Shown: piece after piece, positions 1-10,600 of the stretch
How the letters are laid out: each line of letters starts with the position of its first letter
Position numbering within the stretch: the stretch's first letter is position 1
Origin: Zeus faber
Taxonomy: Eukaryota > Chordata > Actinopteri > Zeiformes > Zeidae
Assembly: GCA_960531495.1 (NCBI GenBank)
Contig: OY482866.1
Location: 5,357,918-5,421,917 of the forward strand
Length of the DNA stretch: 64,000 nt
Direction: 5' to 3'
Translations under genes and position numbers: made by a program
The notes under the pieces: model-generated
Told to the model about the DNA's origin: nothing
Seen by the model: the letters and a program-made list of their open reading frames with translations, nothing else
Database searches by the model: none

Positions 1-85
1 AAGTTTAGGTATAATGTTATAGATGGTTAAGTTTAGGTATAATGTTAGATGGTTAAGTTTTGGTATAATGGTAAATGGTTACGTT
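1..85. repeat. Tandem repeat, about 29-bp unit
   Basis: Roughly three imperfect copies of a unit reading GGTTAAGTTTAGGTATAATG open the window; the array probably continues to the left of base 1. The next 270 bases (86-360) show nothing I can name. Confidence 0.75.
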
Positions 86-363
86 TGAGCATTATAAGCA
101 TTTCGGGAGCGACTGGGTGCTGCTCTATCCCCCACATCCAAACGTGGCACCCAAACACCACCATTCTCTCTTTAGACCCTTTGACTACACAGGTCAGCGA
201 CACTACACTTGTCACATTGTCCCCTGTTGCGCTTGCAGATGTGACACAATCGCTGAAATCTGCACCATTTCACCGAGAAGAAGTACTGGACCAAATATGC
301 AAACATTGTATTAGAGTTGTACACTTAAGATTGTAAATTGTCTCTTGTGGCAGTTTTCGCCAC

Positions 364-1540
364 CCAAGTGGCATGCACAGGGACCTCCGGCACAGAAACA
401 CAAACGACAGTGGGTTGTTAACACCAGTTTATTGTCGAGATGAGGCTAGGTGGAATTAACCAGGTGCCGATGGAACATGTCATGACACAAACTCCTAGCT
501 GAGTCAGTGTGTGGATGGTTTTTTTTTTAACCGCCTGCTAGTTAGCCCAACCAACAAGCATCAGGTGTAGCTGCTCAACCCATCCACACACCACATACCC
601 CCAACACCAAACTGAGGCATTCTTCCTGGCCGAAATAGTTTGAAACGGACTCTGACACAGGGTGGCTATAGCTAAAACGACAGACTCTGACCCAGGGTTC
701 CTATACCTAAAATCATAAAGACACCGGACTGTGAAACAGGGTTCCCATACTTTATACAAACAAATGTTTCAAAGAAAATGAATAAGTCTCCTTCCAGAGG
801 ACCTGAGTTCCCTGGAGCAGCAAAGTCGACCGGCCTCCTTCAACCAGGGCAACGACAGACTGCAACCCCCTCCCTTCCAGAGTGTGGGGCCTCAGGCTGC
901 TACGCTGGCTGCTGACGGCGTGGCCGGACTTCGCTGTTGCGGGGGCTGCTTGGAGGGGTAGCCTGGCTGCTGGATGGTCCCGGCTCCAGGGTGGAGAAGC
1001 TAGCGGCCAGGGGTTACCTGTGGTGGTTGCTGCACCACTTCTCCCCCGGTCCTCAGCCTGACCCCCCCAGGTGTTGCTGTTTCCAGTCTGGAGAGGGTTG
1101 GGCTGGCTGCAGCGATGCCTGCTGGGCAGAGAAGCTAGCTGCCAGCAGTTACCTACGGCGGTTGCTGCACCGCTTTTCCCCGGACCCCTAGGTGCTGCTG
1201 CTGCCAGTCCGGAGAGGGTTGGTGCTGGGCCGCCCGTTGAACCACTGGTGGCTCCAGGGTGTCTTCAGGCAGCCCTTCTGTGTCCCTCCCCCATGCCGGA
1301 GAGTCCCTGTTCAGGTGCCAGTGTGGAAGTTTCTCCACCATACGCCACCAAAGTGGCGTTTTCAGGGCCCTCCGGCACAGAGACACAGACGACGGGGGGT
1401 TGATAACACCAGTTTATGGTAGAGCGAAGGCTAAGGTGGAATTAACCAGGAGCAGCCTATCCTGAGTGGGTGTGGATGGGGTTTTTAAACCTGCTGCTCG
1501 ACCAAACGAGAGTCAGATGTAGCTGCTCAACCCCTGCACA
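364..1540. repeat. Pair of long direct repeats about 985 bp apart
   Basis: The stretch 364-600 is repeated, diverged, at 1349-1540. Both copies carry, in the same order, CTCCGGCACAGA, AACACCAGTTTAT, GGTGGAATTAACCAGG and GTAGCTGCTCAACCC. Same-strand copies flanking about 750 bp look like the two LTRs of a short LTR or TRIM-like element, or a segmental duplication. I see no recognisable gag or pol between them, so the class is open. Confidence 0.55.
994..1230. repeat. Two-copy tandem repeat, 135-bp period
   Basis: Copies beginning GAGAAGCTAGC at 994 and again at 1129 share most of their length, including GGTTGCTGCACC and GGAGAGGGTTG. It lies between the two direct repeats at 364 and 1349. The open frame across it (937-1191) simply follows the repeat and resembles no family I know. 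Confidence 0.65.
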
Positions 1541-1643
1541 CACCTTATCTATGCATTTCATCACTTTCTTTATTTCTATATATTTTTTTATTCTTTAATG
1601 GTTCTAAGATGGTACCACTTCACCCGGCCGTCTACCTCCACAG

Positions 1644-1803
1644 GTATAATCAACATCCTTGGCCTGCCGGTGACCCAGTGCCCACTGGGGCTGAGTGAGG
1701 AGGGACTTCCCATGGGGGTGCAGGTGGTGGCCGCCCGCCCCTCGCTGTGGCGCTTTACCTGGAGGACACCTTCGGAGGCTGGAGGGACCCCGGGGCCACC
1801 TGA
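1644..1803 (+). pseudogene. faah2: FAAH2-like terminal exon, frameshifted
   Basis: A pyrimidine-containing acceptor ending CACAG (1639-1643) leads into a frame reading GIINILGLPVTQCPLGLSEE and then GLPMGVQVVA. This is the C-terminal signature of fatty-acid amide hydrolase 2 of the amidase-signature family. After about 1732 the match moves to another frame, LAVALYLEDTFGGWRDPGAT followed by TGA at 1801-1803, the expected C-terminus of the family. The residues that normally join the blocks are missing and the shift is not a multiple of three, so a small deletion broke the frame. No other FAAH exon is visible; upstream exons would lie left of base 1 or are lost. It could be the last exon of a decaying gene or a relic copy. 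Family assignment is from remembered motifs, not a search. Confidence 0.6.
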
Positions 1804-4145
1804 AACCACACACATCAGCATTTTGGTTATCGGTCGGCAGTACATGCAGTAACCAAACTCTAACCAAATTGAGCGAGGCGGAGTAAGACATTTATCCAAA
1901 TACATACTCAAATAATCACAACCATAGCACTTCAGGACTCAAGACTGGAGTTGGATAGTTTGTAGATGTATCTACATTTGTGTAATCAATGTTCACCAAA
2001 TGTTACAATCAGATATTTGTTCTTTGATAAAATGCTCGAGATGTTAATCAATATATTATCATTTAGCGTGTCTTTAGCGGCAGGCACTCTGGTTTTGATG
2101 GGCACAAGCTTCGATACATGATTACTTTTTAAAATTTGGTTTTAAACTCCAATTAGGTCCTTGTGGCACTCGTCATACGCTGGTATTAATCTGGCTTCTT
2201 TAATAAAAGCAAAATAAAAGTTGGCAGTTAATCCCCCCTCCGATTTGATTATTTCAGTGTTAGGTTGGTTTGGAAAGCCAGCTAAGAGGTAAATCTCATC
2301 AAGAATCCGGTCCGACCCCTTTAAGAAAAGCCCCCCTCCAGTGTTTTGAGCCATTTTGCGTTTTCTACAACTTTCTGCAGCAATACGTGGATTCCAGAGT
2401 CACTGCTGTACGCTTTAGACAGAACGTGGATTTTTAATCACTAAAAAGTCCAACTTCTAAGCTTTAGTAAGAACGATACTTGGAAAAAAAAAAAAAGAGC
2501 AGATTACCCAAGCTGGCACAACAACTCACTGAAGTGAAATCATTTGTCATAACTAAAGCCTTTCGACAAGTCTATTGAGCGAGTCTAAAGTCCTCAACGA
2601 GACTCCCAACTGAGTCACCGTGTTCAACGCTCCGTTATTGATGGTCTCTGGCAGCCCCCGTTGGTGAGAATCTGCTTTGTTTAGCTCTGGTTACCTTAGT
2701 GTTGCCTAAGCGTTAGATAGACACTTGGCACGGGCAAGAGCTGGAGTAGGCCTTTGATCAGCAGTGACAGGAGGAGCACAAATAATCAGTCACTTAAAAG
2801 GTGCAGTGTGTAGAGTTTAGTGGCATTAACAGTAGCAGCGATGTTGGACATGTTGTTGAACCTGGTGGAAGAGACGGTGGCCACAGACTCACAAAAGGTC
2901 CCCTCGAGAGCCAGTGTTAGGTTTGTCTGTTTTGGGCTACTGCTGAAGAAACACAGCAACATTTTTGTGAAACCTCTGTAGCCGTTCCCAATGTAGATAA
3001 AAACGGCTCATTCTGAGGTAACGAAACGATTCTTATTTTCATGGGATTATACAGTAATTAAAACATACTTATGACTATTATATACTGTTTCTGCCTCGTC
3101 TGTTCCATAAACTCTACACACTGCACCTTTAAACAAGATCACACTGGTCTGAACCTCATCAACGCACATCTTCGGCTGGTCATCACAAATGTAGAAAAAC
3201 AAAAAACATGGGTCGTAATCACAATTGCTATAAAAAAAGGGCGGTAGAACATGAGGAATCAAACCCTTGAAACATACAGTCAAACAAAATAGGAGATGCG
3301 TCACACTCTGGAGTCTGTTTGGTTTTATTTTCTTCCGATAGATGAACACTAAACACTGCCCCGAGACTTCCAAGTTGCACTCAACAGCATCGTTCATCCT
3401 AGTCCACCCGTGACGTCACCGTTCCTCGATTCCGTCCGAAAGCAGCAAGAGTGAGCTGCGAGCGTCACATTTACACAGAAAAAAAAACAAAAACGCCAAC
3501 AGCTTGCTCTGCCTTCCTCCGCCTCGGCATGTGAGCGGACCTCCAAAAAAGGAGCCGGCCTTTGGAATGGTTCCCCCGCCTCCCCCCTCCTCGCTCACAA
3601 CATTCAGGAATCAGAATAGACTTTAAAGTGGCAATCTCGGAAAGCGGTAATTGCAGGCGTCGCCAGGCCAGTCGAGGTCGTCAGTCCACATGAAATTAAA
3701 TGCATGGTGGGAAAGTGGCCACAGACACCTGGTTCCTAATACTCACGATACTGCCAATGAAAGGGTTTTTGCGGTGTGGGGACGGTCTGGTTTAAGCAGC
3801 CACACCTGACCTGGATCTCGGTGATTGGGATCAGAGTGGCTGCATACCTGTCGCTCGTTGGTTGGTCGAACGGGCAGCGGGTTTGAAAACCCCATCCCCA
3901 CACACACCCTCAGGAAAGCAGCCCTGTCATGACATGCTCCTTCTGCTATTGGCCAAATCCAACTGGCCAACTCCATACTATAAACTGGTCTTTACAACAC
4001 ACCATCTTCTGTGCCAAGGGCCCTGAAAACACCACTTGGGTGGCGTGTGGTAGGAGAAACTGTCAGTTTTCTTTCATCAGTGGGCCATTGGCTCAATTAC
4101 CTTTTGTGTTACCTAATTCGGCGACGGATAGTGACTTAAGAGACA
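1804..4145. other. Intergenic region, FAAH2-like exon to NELFA
   Basis: No supported exon on either strand. Apart from the inverted-repeat element at 2798-3129, it is AT-rich sequence with a short poly-A at 2481. The minus-strand open frame at 2142-2354 (70 codons) resembles no family I know. Part of its DNA (2147-2190) resembles 8138-8175 in NELFA intron 5, which suggests a dispersed repeat. Confidence 0.5.
2798..3129. mobile_element. MITE-like element with perfect 22-bp TIRs
   Basis: Bases 2798-2819 (start AAGGTGCAGTGTG) are repeated exactly as the reverse complement at 3108-3129. TTAA lies at the outer edge of each end (2794-2797 and 3129-3132), compatible with a TTAA-type target. The element is about 330 bp with no transposase frame, as expected of a non-autonomous DNA transposon. 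The superfamily is not certain. Confidence 0.75.
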
Positions 4146-4151
4146 TTTATT
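4146..4151 (-). terminator. Candidate NELFA poly(A) signal AATAAA
   Basis: TTTATT on the plus strand reads AATAAA on the minus strand, about 300 bases beyond the NELFA stop codon. It is the first canonical hexamer I find downstream, giving a 3'UTR of about 0.3 kb. No clear downstream GU-rich element was seen, so use of this site is inference. Confidence 0.4.
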
Positions 4152-4446
4152 GAAACGAAAATCTTCCGAGATTAGCACTTTAAAACAAACAAAAAAACAA
4201 AAACCTCAAGAGCGATAAACAGCTGGGAGGAAAATGCAACAGAACTTTGAGGGGGAGGATCATCGCTCTTCTCGGATCTCTCCTCAGCCCCGCCCCTCGC
4301 AGACCCCACAAGTACATTGTTTGATTTGCCCCGCCCCCCCCAAAGAAAGAAAAAAGAATGCCGTATGCGTGTGGCCATGTGTGGGGCTTTTGTGTGAGTG
4401 TGTTTGTGTGTCTTTGCGAATGTCCTTGAGTCTCTGTGGTGACGCC

Positions 4447-4631
4447 TCACGAGGTGCTGGTGATGGGTTTGTACTTCTTGAGGCGCGTCCACTGCCCTGT
4501 GGAATAGTTCATTTCGAACACGGTGTCCACCAGCATGGTGGTGCTGCCCGTGCCGTCGGCCTTGGGCAGGACCTCGGTGTGCTCGCTCAGCTTGATCTGG
4601 ATGATGTCGCCTTGCTCCGGACACGGGTTCT
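4447..4631 (-). CDS. nelfa: NELFA coding exon 11 (last)
   Basis: CTCAG acceptor just right of 4631; the first two bases complete Glu490. It encodes ENPCPEQGDIIQIKLSEHTE onward and ends KKYKPITSTS with TGA at 4449-4447. It holds the family's conserved C-terminal end. Confidence 0.95.
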
Positions 4632-7600
4632 CTGAGCGGGGGAGGGGAACAGGGAGAGGTCAGGTTCACAGGTTCTCTTCAAGAGACGTCCTTTTAATGA
4701 ATTCATATTAAAAAGAGCCTCTCCGCTCACATGGCTCTTTTCACTTATTTCTGTTCGTTTCGTATGCCTCTTCTCAGGAGAAACTCTCCTGCGAGTTTTG
4801 TCGCCCCTGTTAGGGCGGTACCACGTGCACCGCCCTCTACCTTGCCGCCTTCAGAATGTCTGACGTCAAAGTCTAATCAGCCTAAACACTTCACAGAGGA
4901 ATTGAATTAATTTAAGCCATTTAATCATATTATTCATATTGGATAAAATAAATCAAGGCCAAATTTTGGGCAACTTTGCCAAACCTTGTTAATTAAATAA
5001 GATCAGAGCATATGATGCAGAGAAATTTAAGGTGTTAATCCCGATAGCTGTATTTATCCAGCTTGTTGTCATGACGATAACATCCAGGACTCCATAGAAA
5101 TAAAAAAATAATTTGCTGAGGAACAATCGCGTCTTCATGGTCTTAAATGATGACCCCAAAATCTAAAAATGAGTATTATATTCATTTGGGATGTACCGTA
5201 TGACTAATTTCCCGGAAGTTTAAAGTTAGACTAGTCTAAAAGTAAGAATACACTGAAAATAATTGAGCACAATTTAATCTATAAGGTTAAACATTGTTCA
5301 AAAACATTAATATTAGGTATATTATAAGATTTAGACATTTGAAACCGTTGATCACATACTTCCAACAACCAAATAATCGAAATAGTACTGAATTGTGGAG
5401 TTTTTGGGGCTCACATTTTTTAGGGCGGGCCTAAATCATGACTCAATGACGTATACGAGTTCATACGTTGCGTGGCCCCGCCCTAACACTATATAAACAC
5501 CAGGTCGGATTGTCGGAAATGGAGCATCAGTGGTGAAATAATCCAAGCCAACAGCCCAGAGTTCATATAAAAACCTTGAGTAAAAGGGTCTCCTCAGGGA
5601 GACGGTGAACTCATGCTAATCCCGTGGGTTTTTCATCCCCCCCCCCCCAATTCACATTTGGCTGGGTGGTTACAACACATTGTTTTTATTATCACTTTAC
5701 AGGCGCTTGCAGTGCATTTTGCTGTCAGTTAGATTTTTCTTCCCATCCTGTTTTTCATTGATTGAATTTATTTTAATTGTATTATTCTACTTTGTAAACG
5801 CATTGTGCTTTGCATTTATTGTTATTATTTGATGTCATGTATGAAAGGTGCTATACAAATAAAGATTATTATTCCATGACATTAGGAAATGCCAGGTTTT
5901 CCAGGACGCGTGGGATCCCTGAAATGTCTCTGCTCTGCTTCTGGTGTCGATCGAAACCACCAGCAAGAACATGAACTTAATAAACGATAATTCAGCCATA
6001 TTCAACTCAAAGCGAGTCTTGTCCGGCTAAAGGGCAGATGCACAATGTTAGATTACATCTAGAAAGGCGCTGAGCAGTGTTATAGAAGGGATAAATCATT
6101 TTTAAAAAGGGGTGTATTTTTGATCGGGCGGCCTGGAGGGACAGCTTGTGGTACCTCTGGATCCAGCCATGAAGCCCAGGATGAGAGCCTTCTCTGGTCT
6201 GGTCACCTTGTTGGCCGTCTTAAACATCTCCTGCGCGGCGTACATCTGGTCTCTCTGGGGAGCAGATCACACAAACAGGTCATTACGGGGCATACAACTC
6301 ACATTGTTTCCACTCTGTACTCCATTTCCTGTCATTTGTGGTATTATCCTTAACTACTTCTTAGTTTTACAGCTCCAGAGATCACCGTTTCACTGGTGGG
6401 ACCATAGAAGACCATGCCATCTAATCAAATTCAAAAACAAATGACAAAATTCCCCTGCAACACAAACAAAAAATAAAAAATGTCTGTATAGTATTTATAA
6501 CCTCTCCCAGAGCATACACACATGTACGTACGCACGCACATGTATATGTTTAACAGTAGAACTAATACTATCCATACAAGGATTTAGCCGAGTATGGATA
6601 CAGTGTCATTGTAATGTCAACTTTGAGGCTTCTACTCACTGTGAGCGAGAGGTTCTTTTTGGGCTGGGGCTGTGGCGCTGTGGGGGCGGGTGTGGGCGTG
6701 GGCGTCTGGGGTGTGCTGGGAGGCTGGCTGGGGGTCTCAGGCTGGCTGGCGGTGGCAGCGGCCGGCGGCCCGTTGCTGGCGGGTGTGGAGGCGGGTGTGC
6801 TGGGCGAAGTAGGCGTGGCAGGGCTGGCCGTGGTGCCTGCGTTGTACATGGGCGTCCTCTGTTTGTATTGACCTGGTAAGGAGGCGGCGCCCGCTACGCC
6901 CGCAGCCACCGCCGTCGACTCCTCTGGCTGGCGAGCAGACTGGAGCGCATCCCGGCCGGATCCGCCCGCATTCGCTGAGGAGGAAAGAAAAATAAATAAG
7001 GATGAAAAAAAAATTGCTTTTGAAGAGAGAAACGGCTAATTCAGCCAACAGTCTACAGCTGCGTTTACTGTCAGGAAATGACATTACAAAGTCATGATGA
7101 AGTTTAAATTACTGATAATGAGAAGATGTGACCTAAAATTCCTCACAATACGCATACTTTACATAGTCAATATGTCCAACTTGGCAACAAAGATGGATGA
7201 AAAAAACCTCATACCTAAAAAATGTAAATGTATTTTTTTTTTTCTCATTCATTTTAATGCGTTGTCCAATAATACGCCTGACATGTAATCATAAAAAAAA
7301 AAAAATCTTTTGTTACACATTTTTAAATCCATGTTATTTTTTATTCGTTTCATATTCTGAAAAAATGAAGTACCTGGCTGTGCCTCTGAGCTGGGAATGT
7401 AGGAGGACGAGGGCACCATGCTGGGCGTGGCCGGCAGGTAGCTGGTTGACGGGAGGGCGCTCTCGCTGTTCAGCGCTCCGAGTTTCTGCAACACAAAGAT
7501 GAGCCGCTGAGGTTCAGCCAAACAGAGCGAAAGTGACCAAATCAAGGAGGTAGAAGGACAGAGAGTTGCTGAGCCTACCTGCGCAGAGACAAGACCCGCG

Positions 7601-10600
7601 GCGTAGTCCGGCGTGGCGTTCTCCGGCACGGCTTCTTCTTTGGCCGCTTTCTCGCTGACCTCCGTGTCTGAGACCAAAGAAGCAGAAAGACAATGAAACC
7701 CCACGCTCTCCTCCACTGAGGTCATAACCATCAGTAAAAGAGAAGTACGGTTTGACAACACCGCATCTGGAAGGGAATTACCCAACGTCTTTCTTCTCCT
7801 CTTTGCTTCTCTGCCTGCGCCGACCATATCCAGCTCTGAGATGTCTAACAGCTGAAAGCAAAACAACCACAACGACTTCAGACATTTTTTATTTTATTTT
7901 TTTAACAACACTTAGCGGGTCTCATTCCCCGATATGCGAGTGTGTGGGAAGAGTTCTCGTGCCGGTTTGACGCCAGATTCGAGAGACAGTCATTTCGAGG
8001 CAAGTTCGATTTGCACAACCGCAAAAAGACGCCCTTACGCTGGCTGAACTGGGGCATGCGGGGGGCGGGGCTGCACATTTGCCCGTCGCACAGGAAACGA
8101 CAAAGGCAGCCTCATTGATTGGGCTAGCGTGACGTGCGGCTCCAATTAGGTCGCTCGTCAACAGCATACGCCTCGGCTGCCAGACCACCTCACCCACGGG
8201 CCGATGATGTCATTCCACATTCAAAAAGAAAACTTGAAATGCAAATGTTACTTTTAAATAAAACCCAACGCTTTTGATGGTTTAGATGACCTTATAAAAG
8301 CAGCAGGCTCCACTCACTTTCTGGCACCTCAGGGGCTTTTTTTTTTTTTTTTTCAGCTGACGTGCGGTCTACACGAAATCTGCTCGTCATGATTGGAACA
8401 AATTCAAGTAAAAACTTGTGGAGTCACGATTTTGCAGGGAAACACTGGGTGCACGTGGTGCGAGTGGAGATCTGGGTGATCGTGTCTTCTCGTCATTGGG
8501 ATGTAACTAAAGTAAATTTACTCAACTACAAGTTGGAGGTTATTGTACTTAACTGGAGTATTTCCATGTTTTGCAACTTTATACTTCACGATATTCAAAG
8601 GGAAATGTTGTACATTTTTACTCCACTACATTTATCTGAAAGCTATAGTTACAAGTAACTTCTCATATTAGAATTTTTCATGTCTTTTCTGTCCAATGAA
8701 AACTATCCATTTCCAAATTTGGTGATTTTGAATGTTTGTGATAAACTGAAGGATGGGTTTATGGGTTGAAAAAAAACAAACTCCTACTTCTTAAGCTAAC
8801 TATTAAAAAATAAAAAAATACCTTGGATTTGCTGTAAAATGCATTGTAACAAAGCTAAATGTGACACAAAACGCTCACAGTTGGCATCCAATCACAATCA
8901 ATGTTTACCCCTGACCAAATTCGACAGTTAAACCAATCAAACCACGGTTGATTGAATTAAACTTAATGTTAAACCTCGCCCCATCTGCAGGCTGCAGCCA
9001 GGTACTCCTTCTCTTTCCAGGTGAGTCCGGGGCTTCCTGGCCTAGTTTAGGTTTCTAGCCTTTCTGCATTGATTTGATATTGAGATTGTATTGTTGTATA
9101 CTGTACATCTCAATACACTACCTCACTTTATTCTTTACAGCACATATCTGTATATACATAAGTGTATTCCACTATTTTGTATTCCCACTTAGGTTATTAC
9201 CTTATTCACTCCTATTTTATTATATTTACTAACTGAATTACGTCTTAGGAATCAGTTCGATTAGTTAGTTCATTGATTAGCAATTGTGCCAGTTAGTACT
9301 CATTGTTCATAATCTCCGGGTGCGTTGCAATGTCATTTCACTTCATATATGTATGCTCGTTTGTTAATGTATGTGACAAATAAACATCTTGAAATTCTTG
9401 AAGTATGACTAAAATTAGGCACTCTAACTTTGACCAAGTTTTAGAGTGGGGGGACAGATTTAAAGCAACACTATGTAACTTTATTATCTTTTAAATAAGA
9501 GCCTCAAAATAATTTTGATGGTACACTGACTGTTATATGGAGAATGGCACCTCTTTCATTTCATCTGCCATGCCGAGCCATCCCTCCCTGCGGCTCTGCA
9601 GCGAGATATGTGCAAGGGGCGCTTTAACCTAGGTGTACATTATATTTGCACTTGTAACAGACTGTTATTGAAACATGACTGATAAGGTTCAAATTTGTTG
9701 ACAGCGGAGTTTGTCCTGAGTTTGCACTGAGAAACCATAGGGGTGCGCATACCTAAAGTTACATAATGCTGCTTTAAACCAAATAAATATAATCCTGGTG
9801 CGGAGTGCAAAGAAAACATGTCCTCAAACGTTGCCACTCACTAACGTCCCCCTCAAAAATATTCCCAATGCTGATTTTAAAAAGTAAATAAAAAAATAAA
9901 ACCAGATGCTTGTGGCAGGGGCTGCGGACTATTACTAACTACAAGAGCAGCTCCTTCCCAGCCACGAGTGTGGACCCCTCCCCAGCCACCAAACTGAACT
10001 TCTTTCATGCGTGGTTTTGTACAAAGCAACTTACATTAGAGGGTACAAACAATCAAAGCATACATCGACCGTTACAGCAACATCAAACTTAAGTGCATGA
10101 TCCTGTAACAATATATCTAAATCTATGCAATCACATAAACATATATGCACACACATAATGAAGAACACAACCTCATACGTTCTCAGTCACATATTTCTAA
10201 TTTTCCCATGGTTTTCCAAACCGTACAAGGGGTCTGTACGCTATCGTCTTTTTGGCTTCCTCCCGCCAATGCTGCTGCAAGAGCAAGAACAGCACCTCAT
10301 TGTCAGACTCAGTGTGTCTAGACTACCTTATCTAGAATATGTATAAATCTGTGACGTCAAACTGACCATATATTCTGACTCCCTGAAAATAAACTGTTTG
10401 ACTCAGAGAGCTGCTCCTTAGCACATATCTGATGAGACCCTTTTACAAGTAAAACCAACGTCTGTCTGCCTCTTTAAGACCACCGATTGACACACTGCAG
10501 ATTTAAGCCATCCCTTAATTTCTGTAACAATCCCCTGTTTCTAAATCCAACCAGATACAAGTGCAAGACGGCGTAAGCAATCAAATAAAATGTGTCTGTT

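Larger units (their letters stand above)
4632..6154. other. NELFA intron 10
   Basis: A 1.5-kb AT-rich intron. It holds a promoter-like cassette at 5421-5497 and an L2-type LINE tail at about 5700-5873. The part around 4770-4860, with CTCCTGCGAGTTTTGTCG, resembles dispersed fish repeats, but I cannot name the family. Confidence 0.6.

Noticed and set aside
991-1240. Possible protein with repeated EKLA...YLWWLLHHFSP units
   Set aside because: The peptide repeat only mirrors the 135-bp DNA tandem repeat; there is no start, splice or family support.
4172-4669. 165-codon minus frame overlapping the NELFA last exon
   Set aside because: A shadow in another frame; the spliced NELFA frame explains the conserved residues and stop.
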